Part shown: positions 1 through 8,838 of the stretch, piece by piece
How the letters are laid out: each line of letters starts with the position of its first letter
How positions within the stretch are numbered: the first letter of the stretch is position 1
Assembly (NCBI GenBank): GCA_019695175.1
Contig: JAIBAM010000018.1
Span: 1-50,043 of the forward strand
Direction: 5' to 3'
Source: Bdellovibrionales bacterium
GTDB lineage: Bacteria; Bdellovibrionota; Bdellovibrionia; Bdellovibrionales; UBA1609
Length of the DNA: 50,043 nucleotides
Notes under the pieces: generated by a model
Told to the model about the DNA's origin: nothing
The model's database searches: none
What the model saw: only the letters and a program-made list of their open reading frames with translations
Made by a program: the position numbers and the translations under genes

Positions 1-1451
1 CCTCCTGAAACACTCACATCTCCAGTTACTGAAATATTGGCATCGCTTCCCGCAAAATTCCCAGAGCTTTGAGTCCAGCCACTAGAGCCAACAGTTATTG
101 TTTGAGATGAGCTTTGCGTCACAGTTCCGGTATACCCTACATCAAAACGAATTCCTCCCACTGAGATATTGCTATTTACGATGGCATCACAGTGAGCGCA
201 GACGGGATTAAAAATAGCTGTTTGAGAACTATTGGGAGCGGATCCTCCATACCAGTTGGCCCCCGTCGTCCAATTGGTGTCGGGAAAAGCATTACCTGTC
301 CACATAAAGGGATCCGAATCATTGTCAGTGATGGTTCCTGTGGCTGTTACAACACCTGCTGTCGCACCAGTAAGCCCACTGACGGTAATGCTAAATTGTT
401 CGCTCAACTCCGCTATCGAGTCATTCATTGTTGGGACACTGAGTGTAATTTGTGTTGTCAAAGCGGGAATTGTGACCAATGTGGGAGCTTGTGTAGTAAA
501 ATCACTGCCGCCCACCGCTGTGCCATCATTTGTTTGCCAAGTAAAAGTGATAGGAACTTCACTGGGACTGGAAATATCAATTACAAAATCCACATTTTGA
601 CTTTCTGTGGCTGAAACATTGCTGATAGAAAATGTGGGTGATGTATCGTCATTAACGATGGTACCAACCCCTGTGTTATCCACAATGTTGGCGGTGCCAG
701 GGTTTGATAAAACCACATTCATCAACTCGTCTTGTTCGTAAGTTGAATCCTGAAGGGTGGTTACAGAGAGAGTTGTTGTCAGAGATCCTGCAGGAATTGT
801 CGCCGTGGTCGTACTGAGGGCGGTGTAGTCTCCTGGGGAAACAGCCTTATTTGCTCCTGTTCCATCCTGGGTTACATAATCAAAAGTCACTGGGTATTTA
901 GAAGCATGACTTAAGGAGACCGTAAAAGAAAGAGTTCCACCCTCAGTGACAGAAGCGTCTGCAATACTAATATCTGGAACACTGTCATTGTCTGTAATAG
1001 TTATTTGCTTCGATAAGGTGACTGGACCCATGTCTGCATTATTAACGGCTGAAATTTCAAAACGGAATGTTTCATTCCCTTCATAAACAGAGTCATCGAC
1101 AATATTTATTGAGACAGTTCCAGAGCTTTGACCTGCAGGTATGGTTAAAATTCCTGTGGCTCCAATATAATCTGCAGGTGATGTGGCCGTTTCATCTACC
1201 ATAGTGTAAGCCACGGTCACAGGCAAGGTGGTCGGCTGACTTAAACTTACGGTGAATGAACCAATGCTGCCTTCTGTAAAGCTCGTGTCTGAAATTGAGA
1301 CAGTGGGGGTGGTGGACTCTACCTTGGAAGCTAAATCTTCAATAGAAGTTGAAAGTGTGCATCCTGTGGAAAAAATAATTGATACGAGAAGAGAGCTTAT
1401 CGCTTTCAGAGATAATCTTAAGAATGGATTTTCCAGATAACGTACCGCCAT
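1..1451 (-). CDS. Calx-beta repeat surface lipoprotein (3' end outside window)
   Basis: An open frame runs on the minus strand from the ATG at 1451 off the left edge, giving at least 483 codons without a stop. Residues 20-31 form a hydrophobic segment ending in a lipobox (STGC, Cys31), so the protein is probably a lipid-anchored, exported protein. Three Calx-beta-type repeats of about 110 residues follow (roughly 45-370), each beginning near a VSISDxSFTEG-like strand and ending with an acidic ITDNDS turn, the usual calcium-binding edge. After them comes a W-x-G...NW segment and a Ser/Gly/Thr-rich beta region like those in autotransporter-type beta-strand repeats. The SD is weak. An in-frame GTG at 1472 is an alternative start, but the ATG gives a compact signal peptide. 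Likely role is adhesion or surface structure (inference). The C terminus is unseen. Confidence 0.88.
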   Translation of the reverse strand, partial: MAVRYLENPFLRLSLKAISSLLVSIIFSTGCTLSTSIEDLASKVESTTPTVSISDTSFTEGSIGSFTVSLSQPTTLPVTVAYTMVDETATSPADYIGATGILTIPAGQSSGTVSINIVDDSVYEGNETFRFEISAVNNADMGPVTLSKQITITDNDSVPDISIADASVTEGGTLSFTVSLSHASKYPVTFDYVTQDGTGANKAVSPGDYTALSTTTATIPAGSLTTTLSVTTLQDSTYEQDELMNVVLSNPGTANIVDNTGVGTIVNDDTSPTFSISNVSATESQNVDFVIDISSPSEVPITFTWQTNDGTAVGGSDFTTQAPTLVTIPALTTQITLSVPTMNDSIAELSEQFSITVSGLTGATAGVVTATGTITDNDSDPFMWTGNAFPDTNWTTGANWYGGSAPNSSQTAIFNPVCAHCDAIVNSNISVGGIRFDVGYTGTVTQSSSQTITVGSSGWTQSSGNFAGSDANISVTGDVSVSG

Positions 1452-1620
1452 AGTTAACTTTTCGGACGGCACTCACAAATCTTAAAGTATTTGTTGTAAA
1501 TATAAAAAATCGTTTCTAATGGATCCTTTTGAAACAGTTAATTCTTTTGACGCAAATTCTGGGGGATGCTTTTTATTTGTGTATTTGATGAATTTTTTTA
1601 AAAAGGGTTAATTTAAATAT

Positions 1621-3357
1621 TTAGGGACTATGTAGAACAGTCTTTTCCACCAGTTCTCCGTTTTGATAGAACATGGTTTCGATTCTTCTAGGAATAGGAG
1701 CTCCACCCTTTGAGCAAGAAGACATCCAATGATGGGCTCGAGTCCTGCATTGCTCTTTAGAAATATGAGCTTCCGCTCTAAAATCTACCCCTAAACCGTC
1801 AGGGGAAAAGTGGTTTTTCATGCGTGGGCAATAGTTTGCTTTTACAATGCACCCATGTCCAGCGATGAATTCATGGGCTTTACCCTCCTGGACATAAGTT
1901 GTTCTGGCAAAGCGGACACTTGTATCCAATCGCGAACAAGAACTGTACCAACTTTTCACCCTTCCTTCGCAAACATTTTCGGCGGTGTGTCCCGCTTCAT
2001 AATGGTCCATAAAAGCAACAAAATCCTCTCTGGCCATTCGGGGGCAATTTTGCAAATCCACAACACAACCTTTTCCGAAGCTGCCTCTTTGGGTAAACTG
2101 ATTTTCAAATTCAAAGGAAGATCGATAAACTTCTAGGGGATTATGGGATCTCCTGGTGCAAGAGGAGTAATAGTCTGAGGGTCGTTTGGAGCATACTTCA
2201 GGATCTGACTGAGCCTCTTGTGATAAGTAATCAAGAGTCGGGGAGTTTGTTTTTAATTCAAAATCATCGCACTTTTGCAGCGGTAAAATACGACATTGCC
2301 CTTGAGAGATATCAATATTTTTATGTGCAATAAAAACTGGTTCCTGTCTTAGGGGCGGGCATAGGGAGGATTGCTCTGTTGGTAAGATATAATCCTTAAT
2401 TTGATTTACATTTTTAAAATCGTTACTTTTCACGATGTTTCTGAAGCTAGGGCACTCAAGGTGGTTTGGGTTGGGATCATTTTTGTCAAACCACGAAGAA
2501 ATTCCGTATTTGTTATTTTTAGTTTCATCAGCGAAAGAATTAAAGGAAATAGTATTGCGGTGAGAGCTATTTCGAATTCGAATCCAATCCCCTGTCGATC
2601 TTAAAAAGGTATTGTGGCTTATTGTATTATTTGATGAGTGATGGGCTAAATAAAAAGCATGCAATAAAGATCCTTTGGGAAAGTTAGGTGCAGGATCGCT
2701 ATTTATATCGATAAATTTATTTTTTATAAAATAAGAATTCGCTACATTTTGCACTCGAATAACTGCGTAAGAAAATTGGTCTTTGATTGCATACCGATTT
2801 CCTATTTCTTTAAATTCACAATTTTCAATGCGATGTCCTTTGATTGTTGTTGCACCCAAATAAGAATTGCTGTCTCCAATAGTGAGCGAGATTGCTTCAT
2901 TGTAGTGTTCGATCTTTAAACCTCGAATGGTTACTGGGAAAAGATTTCTTGAGGGTTTTACTTTTAAAAAAGTATGAACGTTTTCACCAATGAAACGGGG
3001 TTTTCTATTTAAATCCAAAGCTCGAATTGTAATGGGAAGTTTTAAATTAGAGTCATCTAAAGTCAGAGATTCACCTGAATAAGTTCCAGAATCTACTTTA
3101 ATTTCAATCCGTGTCGGAGCACGTCGTGGTAAAATATGAGGGTCGAAGGTGTTGGCGATGTGTGCAAGAGCTTCCGTGAGAGTTCGGGTGTTGAAATCAG
3201 CCTCATTTAAAGTTTGAGTTTTAGAGACAAAAATTAAATAGACTCTATTGGGTCTTGATCCGCGCGATTCAATGGCTGCCACGAGATCAAAATTTTGAAA
3301 AAGGATAATTAAAGTAGAACAAATCATGATATAAAAAGAATATTTTATCGTTTTCAT
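1621..3357 (-). CDS. Exported right-handed beta-helix protein with three C-terminal Cys modules
   Basis: The 578-residue protein starts at the ATG at 3357; an upstream in-frame TTG at 3375 would only add a hydrophilic tail before the signal peptide. Residues 1-29 are a signal peptide. Residues about 80-315 carry Asn-, Ile- and Ser-rich strands (NTISHNTF, NTISFNSF, NSYFIKNKF) typical of the parallel beta-helix / pectin-lyase-like fold of NosD and polysaccharide lyases. The remainder holds three copies of a four-cysteine unit, C-x(6-7)-C-x(24-26)-C-x10-C, with cysteines at 355/363/389/400, 431/438/463/474 and 503/510/537/548. The last cysteine of each copy sits in a (Y/W/M)-S-S-C motif. Fold and export are well supported. 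The substrate is unknown, and I do not recognise the Cys module. Carbohydrate binding or degradation at the cell surface is possible but unproven. Confidence 0.85.
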   Translation of the reverse strand: MKTIKYSFYIMICSTLIILFQNFDLVAAIESRGSRPNRVYLIFVSKTQTLNEADFNTRTLTEALAHIANTFDPHILPRRAPTRIEIKVDSGTYSGESLTLDDSNLKLPITIRALDLNRKPRFIGENVHTFLKVKPSRNLFPVTIRGLKIEHYNEAISLTIGDSNSYLGATTIKGHRIENCEFKEIGNRYAIKDQFSYAVIRVQNVANSYFIKNKFIDINSDPAPNFPKGSLLHAFYLAHHSSNNTISHNTFLRSTGDWIRIRNSSHRNTISFNSFADETKNNKYGISSWFDKNDPNPNHLECPSFRNIVKSNDFKNVNQIKDYILPTEQSSLCPPLRQEPVFIAHKNIDISQGQCRILPLQKCDDFELKTNSPTLDYLSQEAQSDPEVCSKRPSDYYSSCTRRSHNPLEVYRSSFEFENQFTQRGSFGKGCVVDLQNCPRMAREDFVAFMDHYEAGHTAENVCEGRVKSWYSSCSRLDTSVRFARTTYVQEGKAHEFIAGHGCIVKANYCPRMKNHFSPDGLGVDFRAEAHISKEQCRTRAHHWMSSCSKGGAPIPRRIETMFYQNGELVEKTVLHSP

Positions 3358-3751
3358 TCTTAAATAATAGCGCAATAACTTTACAGTTTTAATTAAATTT
3401 TCTTTAAATTAAGTTTTAAGCGAAGACTAAATTTTACTTGAGTCATTATGGAGCAATAAAATAATAACGTTTACGAAATTAACACTGAACAAAAAATAAT
3501 CATGTTTAGGCTCGTTCTTTGGAACTTTTTACAAATCCATTTGAAAAAATGAAAAACCCACCCATAAAATCCTTGCGTAGCCTTGTCGTTCTCGGGGTCA
3601 GTCTTGAGTGCCAGAACCCCTTTGGGAGTCAGATTGGGAAACACTGAAAACTCGACTGTTATCAAGGATCTCTTGACTTCAATCAGCGACAGAAGTTTTA
3701 AAAAGCATGAGAATATTTGGGTTGGTTTAGTTTTTGCTAGGACCTTAAATC
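3358..3751. other. Intergenic region between divergent genes, with an IS scrap
   Basis: About 390 bases separate two divergently transcribed exported-protein genes. The only recognisable content is a 36-base piece matching the N-terminal part of the decayed transposase near 30 kb. The sequence on either side of that piece shows no gene I can support. A 64-codon minus-strand frame (3471-3665) crosses it and was not called. Confidence 0.6.
3534..3569 (+). mobile_element. Short fragment of an IS1634-like transposase 5' end
   Basis: These bases match the reverse complement of 29970-30006 with one substitution and one missing base, including a shared exact run of 19 bases ending in CCCACCCATAAAA. 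At 30 kb the segment encodes the N-terminal part of a DDE transposase just before KTIRSLG. Here the continuing text reads SLRSL and then diverges. It is a decayed scrap, read on the plus strand, with no functional capacity. A match this long inside 50 kb is unlikely by chance, although AT-rich runs contribute to it. Confidence 0.55.
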
Positions 3752-4735
3752 ATGGTTAAATGTAGAAATAAGATGTTTAAGGTCCATCTGTTTTTTGTTG
3801 TTTTTTTTCTGCTAAAGGCTTTACCGGCACTTGCGGCCCCTTTGATTTCGAGTGCTGGGTTGTGCGGTCGATTTGTTAATCCTCCAACAATGGGGGATCA
3901 AAGTGAGGGGGAGATATCACATGAAACCCTCTTTAAAGTTTTTGAAAAATTAGAAAAAGAAATCGATCGATTAACTCAGCAGACAACTCTTTATTTGAGC
4001 AGTAATTTTAGGTTTAAGGAAATCCTGGTCGTCCTAATAAGAAAAATTGAGGAGCAGTCTGCACGACTGAGTGGTGTTGGTGAAAGATTATTGCGCTTGG
4101 AGGAAGAAGGTGTAGCGGACGCAGTTACTACAAGCGCAGAAACGCTTGAAGATATTAAGAAACAATTAGAAGAAATAGATCGGGAAATTTCATTTATAAC
4201 AATTGGTCATAGCTGTGACACCAAGCGTTCAGCTGTTTCCGGTGGAGAAGTCTCTGATTGTCATTCCACTTTGTTGCTAAATACGTTGATTCAAAATCCT
4301 CATTTAGTTGAACCTGAAACACCCTATTTAACTATAATGACTGGTGGTACGAACCCAGAAAGAGAACTCAGAGTCGTATTTTCCAACAAAGTAGTAAAAG
4401 AATTGCTGCGGAATGCGAAAATAAATAGGGATATTTTAACTAAAATATTAGGAAAAATTAAGCTCGGAATTTTTGGTGAGAACTATAAAGGAGATGGTGT
4501 TATTGTGGTATCTGAGGGTCAATTTGGTAATGAGGGCTTTAAGGTCGTTAAAGTGAGGAACACTAGAGATACTCTTAGGATCTTTGGCTATTTGAGGGAT
4601 GATAGTATGGGTCAGAAGTACTTTCATGTAGTGAGCTATTCCAGAAGTTCAAATCATGATATCGCCAATATTAGAGCAATGGCAAAATTGGTTATTGAAT
4701 CTTTTAAAATACGTTGCGCAGCGGGACTACATTAA
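3752..4735 (+). CDS. Exported protein of unknown function
   Basis: 327 residues from the ATG at 3752, preceded by AGGA at 3739-3742 with a 9-base gap; a second ATG at 3773 would start directly at the signal peptide core. Residues 8-29 are a hydrophobic signal peptide ending ALPALA. Residues about 50-150 are Glu/Lys/Leu-rich and probably form a coiled coil (EKLEKEIDRLTQQ, EDIKKQLEEIDREI). The C-terminal 130 residues form a mixed alpha/beta segment with a basic stretch (FKVVKVRNTRDTLRIFGYLR) that faintly recalls the core strands of RelE-type proteins, but no catalytic pattern can be confirmed. Four cysteines could make disulphides. I do not recognise the family. A candidate intrinsic terminator follows about 170 bases downstream. 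Confidence 0.75.
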   Translation: MVKCRNKMFKVHLFFVVFFLLKALPALAAPLISSAGLCGRFVNPPTMGDQSEGEISHETLFKVFEKLEKEIDRLTQQTTLYLSSNFRFKEILVVLIRKIEEQSARLSGVGERLLRLEEEGVADAVTTSAETLEDIKKQLEEIDREISFITIGHSCDTKRSAVSGGEVSDCHSTLLLNTLIQNPHLVEPETPYLTIMTGGTNPERELRVVFSNKVVKELLRNAKINRDILTKILGKIKLGIFGENYKGDGVIVVSEGQFGNEGFKVVKVRNTRDTLRIFGYLRDDSMGQKYFHVVSYSRSSNHDIANIRAMAKLVIESFKIRCAAGLH

Positions 4736-4901
4736 CAACGGGGACAGAAATGTGTAGTGCGCAATACTTGATCTGACAGGACCTCGACCGAAGTCTATAA
4801 AAAAAAGGCCTCGATTTTGGGTTGTCTGTTTGATCAATACTGTGTGAAGAAGAAGGGAAAAATAGGGGACTTCTATCCAGCCGATCCTTTCATTAAAGGG
4901 A

Positions 4902-4932
4902 AAAGAGGATCATTTATTTCTCCTCTTTTTTT
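4902..4932 (+). terminator. Intrinsic terminator candidate
   Basis: AAAGAGGA at 4902-4909 pairs with TCCTCTTT at 4921-4928 around an 11-base loop and runs into further T residues. It would end plus-strand transcription from the exported-protein gene at 3752, and it overlaps the 3' end of the converging response regulator gene. Confidence 0.6.
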
Positions 4933-5429
4933 AGCTCGATTAAAGTGCTCACGGTTTTTTTCATTTTTTCTATATCAAATGGTTTTTTTATAAAGTCATC
5001 AGCTCCTGAAAGGAAGGCTTGTTTCACATCGGTTTCCTGATCCCGTCCTGAGAGAAAGACAATGGGAACATTTTTTAATCCTGGGTGTTCTTTAATAAAA
5101 ACAGCTAATTCAAAACCATTGATCCACGGGAGACCGATGTCTAATAAAATAAGATCAAAAGAATTTTCCTGTATGGCGTAGGGGATTTGTGTTCCGTCAC
5201 TGACCACTGTGACACTGTAGCCCTCTTCCTCAAAAATTCTTTTCAGTCCCAAGCGGAGGGAATCATCGTCTTCCACCACAAGAATTTTTGATTGTTTTTT
5301 TTGAGATAAAACCTGGCGAATTTCTGATAAAAAAACCACTTTTTCTTGGGACATACGCTGACGGACAAGTTTGGCAATTTTATTTGCTAAAAATTGGGTG
5401 TGAATTTTATGGTTGTGGCTTGCCACCAT
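4914..5429 (-). CDS. Stand-alone response regulator (receiver domain with N-terminal helix)
   Basis: A 171-residue CheY-like receiver domain occupies residues 48-168. The acidic pocket is E53-D54-D55, the phospho-acceptor is D97 in LILLDIGLP, the switch residue is S127, and the conserved lysine is K149 in KKPF. The first 45 residues are basic and helical, an extension not needed for a simple receiver; there is no DNA-binding or enzymatic output domain. It therefore probably signals by protein contact. An AAGGGGG sequence sits just before the ATG, with a GTG as the next codon, so either could initiate. The gene lies next to trxB on the same strand with 78 bases between them and may be co-transcribed with it. 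No partner kinase is adjacent. Confidence 0.9.
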   Translation of the reverse strand: MVASHNHKIHTQFLANKIAKLVRQRMSQEKVVFLSEIRQVLSQKKQSKILVVEDDDSLRLGLKRIFEEEGYSVTVVSDGTQIPYAIQENSFDLILLDIGLPWINGFELAVFIKEHPGLKNVPIVFLSGRDQETDVKQAFLSGADDFIKKPFDIEKMKKTVSTLIELKKEEK

Positions 5430-5507
5430 TCCCCCTTACAGAACTTAATGATACTTATTTATATTAAGAACGGCCAGAGGTATTTATATAGTAAATTTAT
5501 TTAAAAT

Positions 5508-6467
5508 TTACTTAGGCCCGTTGGGCTCCTGACGCTCCAACCATTTTTCGGCATCGAGTGCTGCCATGCACCCTGTCCCCGCGGCGGTAATGGCTTGTCT
5601 ATATATCGGGTCTTGAACGTCTCCGGCAGCAAAAACTCCAGGGATCGAAGTTGCGGTACTTTTAGCTTTGGTGATCAAATACCCAACCTCATTCATTTCC
5701 AACTGACCTTTAAAGAGATCTGTATTTGGCTTATGACCAATAGCTATAAAAACTCCCTCTACGGGAAGATCCTGCTCGACTTTAGTTTGGACGTTAGTGA
5801 GCCGAAGGGACTCCACCACTTGATTTCCAACAATGTCGAGTACGGCAGAATTCCAAATAACTTCAATTTTGGGGTTACCTAAAACTCTGTCGGCCATAAT
5901 TTTTGAGGCTTTAAATTGGTCTCTCCGGTGGATTAACCAAACTTTTTTGGCAAAACGGGTTAAGAAATGGGCTTCCTCCATGGCTGTGTCTCCGCCACCA
6001 ACGACGGCTACATTGGCATTTTTAAAAAAGGCTCCATCACAGGTGGCACAGGCCGATACCCCTCGTCCTAAGAATTTCTTTTCCGCACTTAGACCAAGAT
6101 ACTTCGCGCTAGCTCCCGTGGAAATAATAACCGATTGGCTTAAATAGAGTTGATTGTCCACTTTCACTTGTAATGGCTGTTTACTAAAATCAACTTGGGT
6201 GACGTGTTTTGAAATAATCTCGGTGCCGAAACGAAGGGCTTGTTCACGCATGGTTAACATAAGTTCTGGACCCATGATTCCCTTGGCAAAACCAGGGTAG
6301 TTTTCAACCTCCGTAGTGGTCATCAGTTGGCCACCGGATTCATCTCCCTCAATGAGTAGAGGAGATAAATTGGCGCGCGCGGCATAAATTGCAGCGGTGA
6401 GTCCGGCTGGACCAGAGCCAATAATAGTAATATTACGAACTTCGGGTTTGTCTTGATTTTTGTTCAT
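5508..6467 (-). CDS. trxB: Thioredoxin reductase
   Basis: This 319-residue flavoprotein transfers electrons from NADPH through FAD and a redox-active disulphide to thioredoxin in the cytoplasm. It shows the FAD-binding GSGPAG at 17-22, the active-site C140-A-T-C143 motif, the NADPH-binding GGGDTA at 157-162 with HRRDQFKAS at 180-188, and the C-terminal FAD motif around G282-D283 (FAAGDVQD). Length and domain order match the low-molecular-weight bacterial family. It lies upstream of the response regulator on the same strand and divergently from the DUF2203-nadE pair, with a 284-base gap between them. Confidence 0.97.
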   Translation of the reverse strand: MNKNQDKPEVRNITIIGSGPAGLTAAIYAARANLSPLLIEGDESGGQLMTTTEVENYPGFAKGIMGPELMLTMREQALRFGTEIISKHVTQVDFSKQPLQVKVDNQLYLSQSVIISTGASAKYLGLSAEKKFLGRGVSACATCDGAFFKNANVAVVGGGDTAMEEAHFLTRFAKKVWLIHRRDQFKASKIMADRVLGNPKIEVIWNSAVLDIVGNQVVESLRLTNVQTKVEQDLPVEGVFIAIGHKPNTDLFKGQLEMNEVGYLITKAKSTATSIPGVFAAGDVQDPIYRQAITAAGTGCMAALDAEKWLERQEPNGPK

Positions 6468-6751
6468 AAGAATCCTTTGTTGGAACAGGGTCTGAGTTCT
6501 CTTTTTTTATCATTAAAGTTTGGTAGTATGAAAATAAACTCGGGTTTTACAGATCCATAGAGTGGCTCTGCGGTCGATTTTCTACTTTGAAAAAAATATA
6601 GAAACCTGTTTCAAGTTGCAACATCTTATCTACAACGCTAATTTTTTTATGGATTGTTTGGAAAAACACAGAAATTTCAATAACATTTATAGCAAACAAG
6701 CCAGATCTGTCGGGGGACAGAGAGTTTTAAATTTAGGGGGAGGGGGAAGGA

Positions 6752-7213
6752 ATGTGTGATCATGAACTGATTGCGATTCGGGGGAATCGTCTTTTTAGTT
6801 TCAGTCAAGCGCAGCAAGTACTGCCAATTATTCGGCGGATTACAGGTCGGTTTTTTGAACCCGTTGAAAATCTTATTCATCAATTGGAGAGATCAAAAGA
6901 CTCACCTGCGGTAAACCTCAGGGATCTTGAAGCCAAGTTAGATTCTTTGATTTTAGAGTGGCATCGGAAGGTCATAAAACTGGGTGGGCAGCCAAAGGGT
7001 CTTTGGATGGTTGATTTTAATTCCGGGGATGGGTACTACTCTTGGTCCTATCCTGAGATGGAATTGGAATATTGGAGAAAGCATAACACTCGGTTTGAAG
7101 AACGAGGCAAAATTTCTCAGCCACTTGAAGTCTCGGATTTTAATTATTTAAAATCATCGGGAAATTTTGTTTCCGTGGAGGCTTTCATTGAAAGTGGGTT
7201 TGGCACAAATTAA
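6752..7213 (+). CDS. DUF2203 family protein
   Basis: A 153-residue protein of the DUF2203 family. It has the N-terminal FSFSQAQQVLPIIRRI helix (compare the family pattern F-x-x-x-x-A-x-x-L-L-P), a central helix ending in WHRKVIKLGGQPKG, then MVDF, and a C-terminal Y-x-W-x-Y-P-E-x-E-x-x-Y-W segment with a following FEERG. The biochemical function is unknown. A very strong purine-rich SD (GGGGGAGGGGGAAGGA) directly precedes the ATG. The 3' end overlaps the proposed nadE start by 26 bases, so the two genes are probably translationally coupled. Confidence 0.85.
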   Translation: MCDHELIAIRGNRLFSFSQAQQVLPIIRRITGRFFEPVENLIHQLERSKDSPAVNLRDLEAKLDSLILEWHRKVIKLGGQPKGLWMVDFNSGDGYYSWSYPEMELEYWRKHNTRFEERGKISQPLEVSDFNYLKSSGNFVSVEAFIESGFGTN

Positions 7214-8816
7214 TTCTTGGCTTGGGGATTTTGCCGGCAATCGAAAAAAAATGCTTCAGTTTATCCAAAAATCTCAGTCGATTGGCTGTGATTTGGTTGT
7301 ATTTCCTGAAGCCAGTCTTTTTGGTTATCACCCTTGTGATTTGTTAGAAAGGCCCAGTGTGGTTCGGATGCAACTCAAGGAACTTAGTAAACTGAGTAAA
7401 CAAATTCCTCAGAATATAGGAGTTTTTGTTGGAGCAATCACAAACAACCAAGAAAAAAAGGGGAAACCCTATCTCAATGCGGCAGTTTTTTTAGAAAAAG
7501 GGAAAAAGCCAAAAATCTTTGCAAAGCAATTGTTGCCAACTTACGATGTTTTTGATGAGAGTCGGCATATCGAACCAGGAAAACTCAAAAATAATGTGTT
7601 GAAGTGGCGGGGGAAGAGGCTTTTAATTACCATTTGTGAAGACATTTGGGCTTGGCCCCAAGCTCGAGCTCCGCGATTTGCGACCTATAATCACAATCCT
7701 TTAAAAGATGTGAGTCAGAAAATTGATTTGATTATTAATTTATCGGCTTCACCTTTTACAGAGACAAAATTGAAAAAGCGTCAGGGCGTGGTGCAAACAA
7801 CAGCGCGGCATTTTAAAGCCCCGATGGTGTATGTGAATATGGTGGGAGCTCAAGATGAGTTGATCTTTGATGGGGGGAGTTTTGTTGTTGATTCTCAAGG
7901 TAAAATTGTGGCTCAATGTGGGAGGTTTGTTGAGGATTTTCAAACAATTCAATTTGATGACAAAAAAATAATTAAGCCAAACAAAGTTCTGAAATTGTTG
8001 GACCAACCTTCCCATAAAGTGGGTTCACAAAGAGAAGCTTTGGTTTTAGGTTTAAAAGATTTTGTGATTAAAAATGGTTTTTCCCAAGTTCACTTAGGTT
8101 TAAGTGGTGGTATCGATTCCGCTGTTGTAGCTTGCTTGGCAGTAGAAGCTTTAGGTTCTGAAAATGTTAATGGAATGATTCTTCCAGGTCCATTTTCCCA
8201 TGGGGATAGTTCGCGATTAGCTCAGCAATTGGCTCAAAACTTAGGAGTGCAAACAACCCAGTTCGACATCAGTCCTTTGTATTACGAATTTATCTCATTA
8301 ATAGAAAGGGTTTGGGGCGAAATTCCTTTTGGGATTGTCCATGAAAATTTGCAAGCTCGGCTGCGTGGAATTTTTTTGATGGCTCATGCCAATAAAAATA
8401 AATCTTTATTGCTAGCCACCAGCAATAAGTCGGAGCTCGCTACAGGATATTCCACACTTTATGGTGACATGTGTGGCGCTATTATGCCCTTAGGTGATTT
8501 ACTAAAAGGGGAAGTTTACCAATTGGCAGAGTCTTATAAAATTCCACAGGAAATTATCAATCGTGCTCCCACCGCCGAGCTTCGTCCTAATCAAAAAGAT
8601 GAAGACACACTGGGCTCTTACGAACAATTGGATCAGATCATTGTGACTTTGGTGGGCGGATTAAAACCAGCCAAATCGAAAGAGGAAAAACGAGTTCTTC
8701 AGTTACTTATGGGTAGCGAGTTTAAGCGCTGGCAGTCCCCGCCCATTCTTAAGATTTCTGATCATGCCTTTGGTAGAGGGCGCAGGCTTCCGTTAGCTCA
8801 TCGGGGAAAGTTTTGA
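7188..8816 (+). CDS. nadE: Glutamine-dependent NAD(+) synthetase
   Basis: 542 residues. The enzyme makes NAD from deamido-NAD, ATP and glutamine. The N-terminal nitrilase-type glutaminase carries the E41-K113-C150 triad (FPEASLFGYHP, AKQLLP, ITICEDIW). The C-terminal synthetase has the PP-loop SGGIDS at 306-311 and the ATSNKSELATGYSTLYGD signature. I chose the TTG at 7188, preceded by GGAGG at 7177-7181 with 6-base spacing, because the protein then begins MKVGLAQIN as family members do. The upstream ATG at 7167 would add seven unlikely residues. The start lies inside the DUF2203 gene, implying coupling. The next gene converges. Confidence 0.95.
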   Translation: MKVGLAQINSWLGDFAGNRKKMLQFIQKSQSIGCDLVVFPEASLFGYHPCDLLERPSVVRMQLKELSKLSKQIPQNIGVFVGAITNNQEKKGKPYLNAAVFLEKGKKPKIFAKQLLPTYDVFDESRHIEPGKLKNNVLKWRGKRLLITICEDIWAWPQARAPRFATYNHNPLKDVSQKIDLIINLSASPFTETKLKKRQGVVQTTARHFKAPMVYVNMVGAQDELIFDGGSFVVDSQGKIVAQCGRFVEDFQTIQFDDKKIIKPNKVLKLLDQPSHKVGSQREALVLGLKDFVIKNGFSQVHLGLSGGIDSAVVACLAVEALGSENVNGMILPGPFSHGDSSRLAQQLAQNLGVQTTQFDISPLYYEFISLIERVWGEIPFGIVHENLQARLRGIFLMAHANKNKSLLLATSNKSELATGYSTLYGDMCGAIMPLGDLLKGEVYQLAESYKIPQEIINRAPTAELRPNQKDEDTLGSYEQLDQIIVTLVGGLKPAKSKEEKRVLQLLMGSEFKRWQSPPILKISDHAFGRGRRLPLAHRGKF

Positions 8817-8838
8817 GGGCGGTTTCAAGAAGAAGCTC

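Noticed and set aside
192-614. Overlapping plus-strand frames of 122-140 codons
   Set aside because: The minus strand carries a continuous Calx-beta lipoprotein frame here with signal peptide, domain repeats and no stop; the plus-strand frames are its shadows.
3471-3665. Minus-strand frame of 64 codons
   Set aside because: It crosses an IS fragment lying in the other orientation, has no clear SD, and matches no family I recognise.
6562-6883. Small frames on both strands before the DUF2203 gene
   Set aside because: No SD, no recognisable motifs, and one overlaps the DUF2203 coding region; the strong SD belongs to the gene at 6752.
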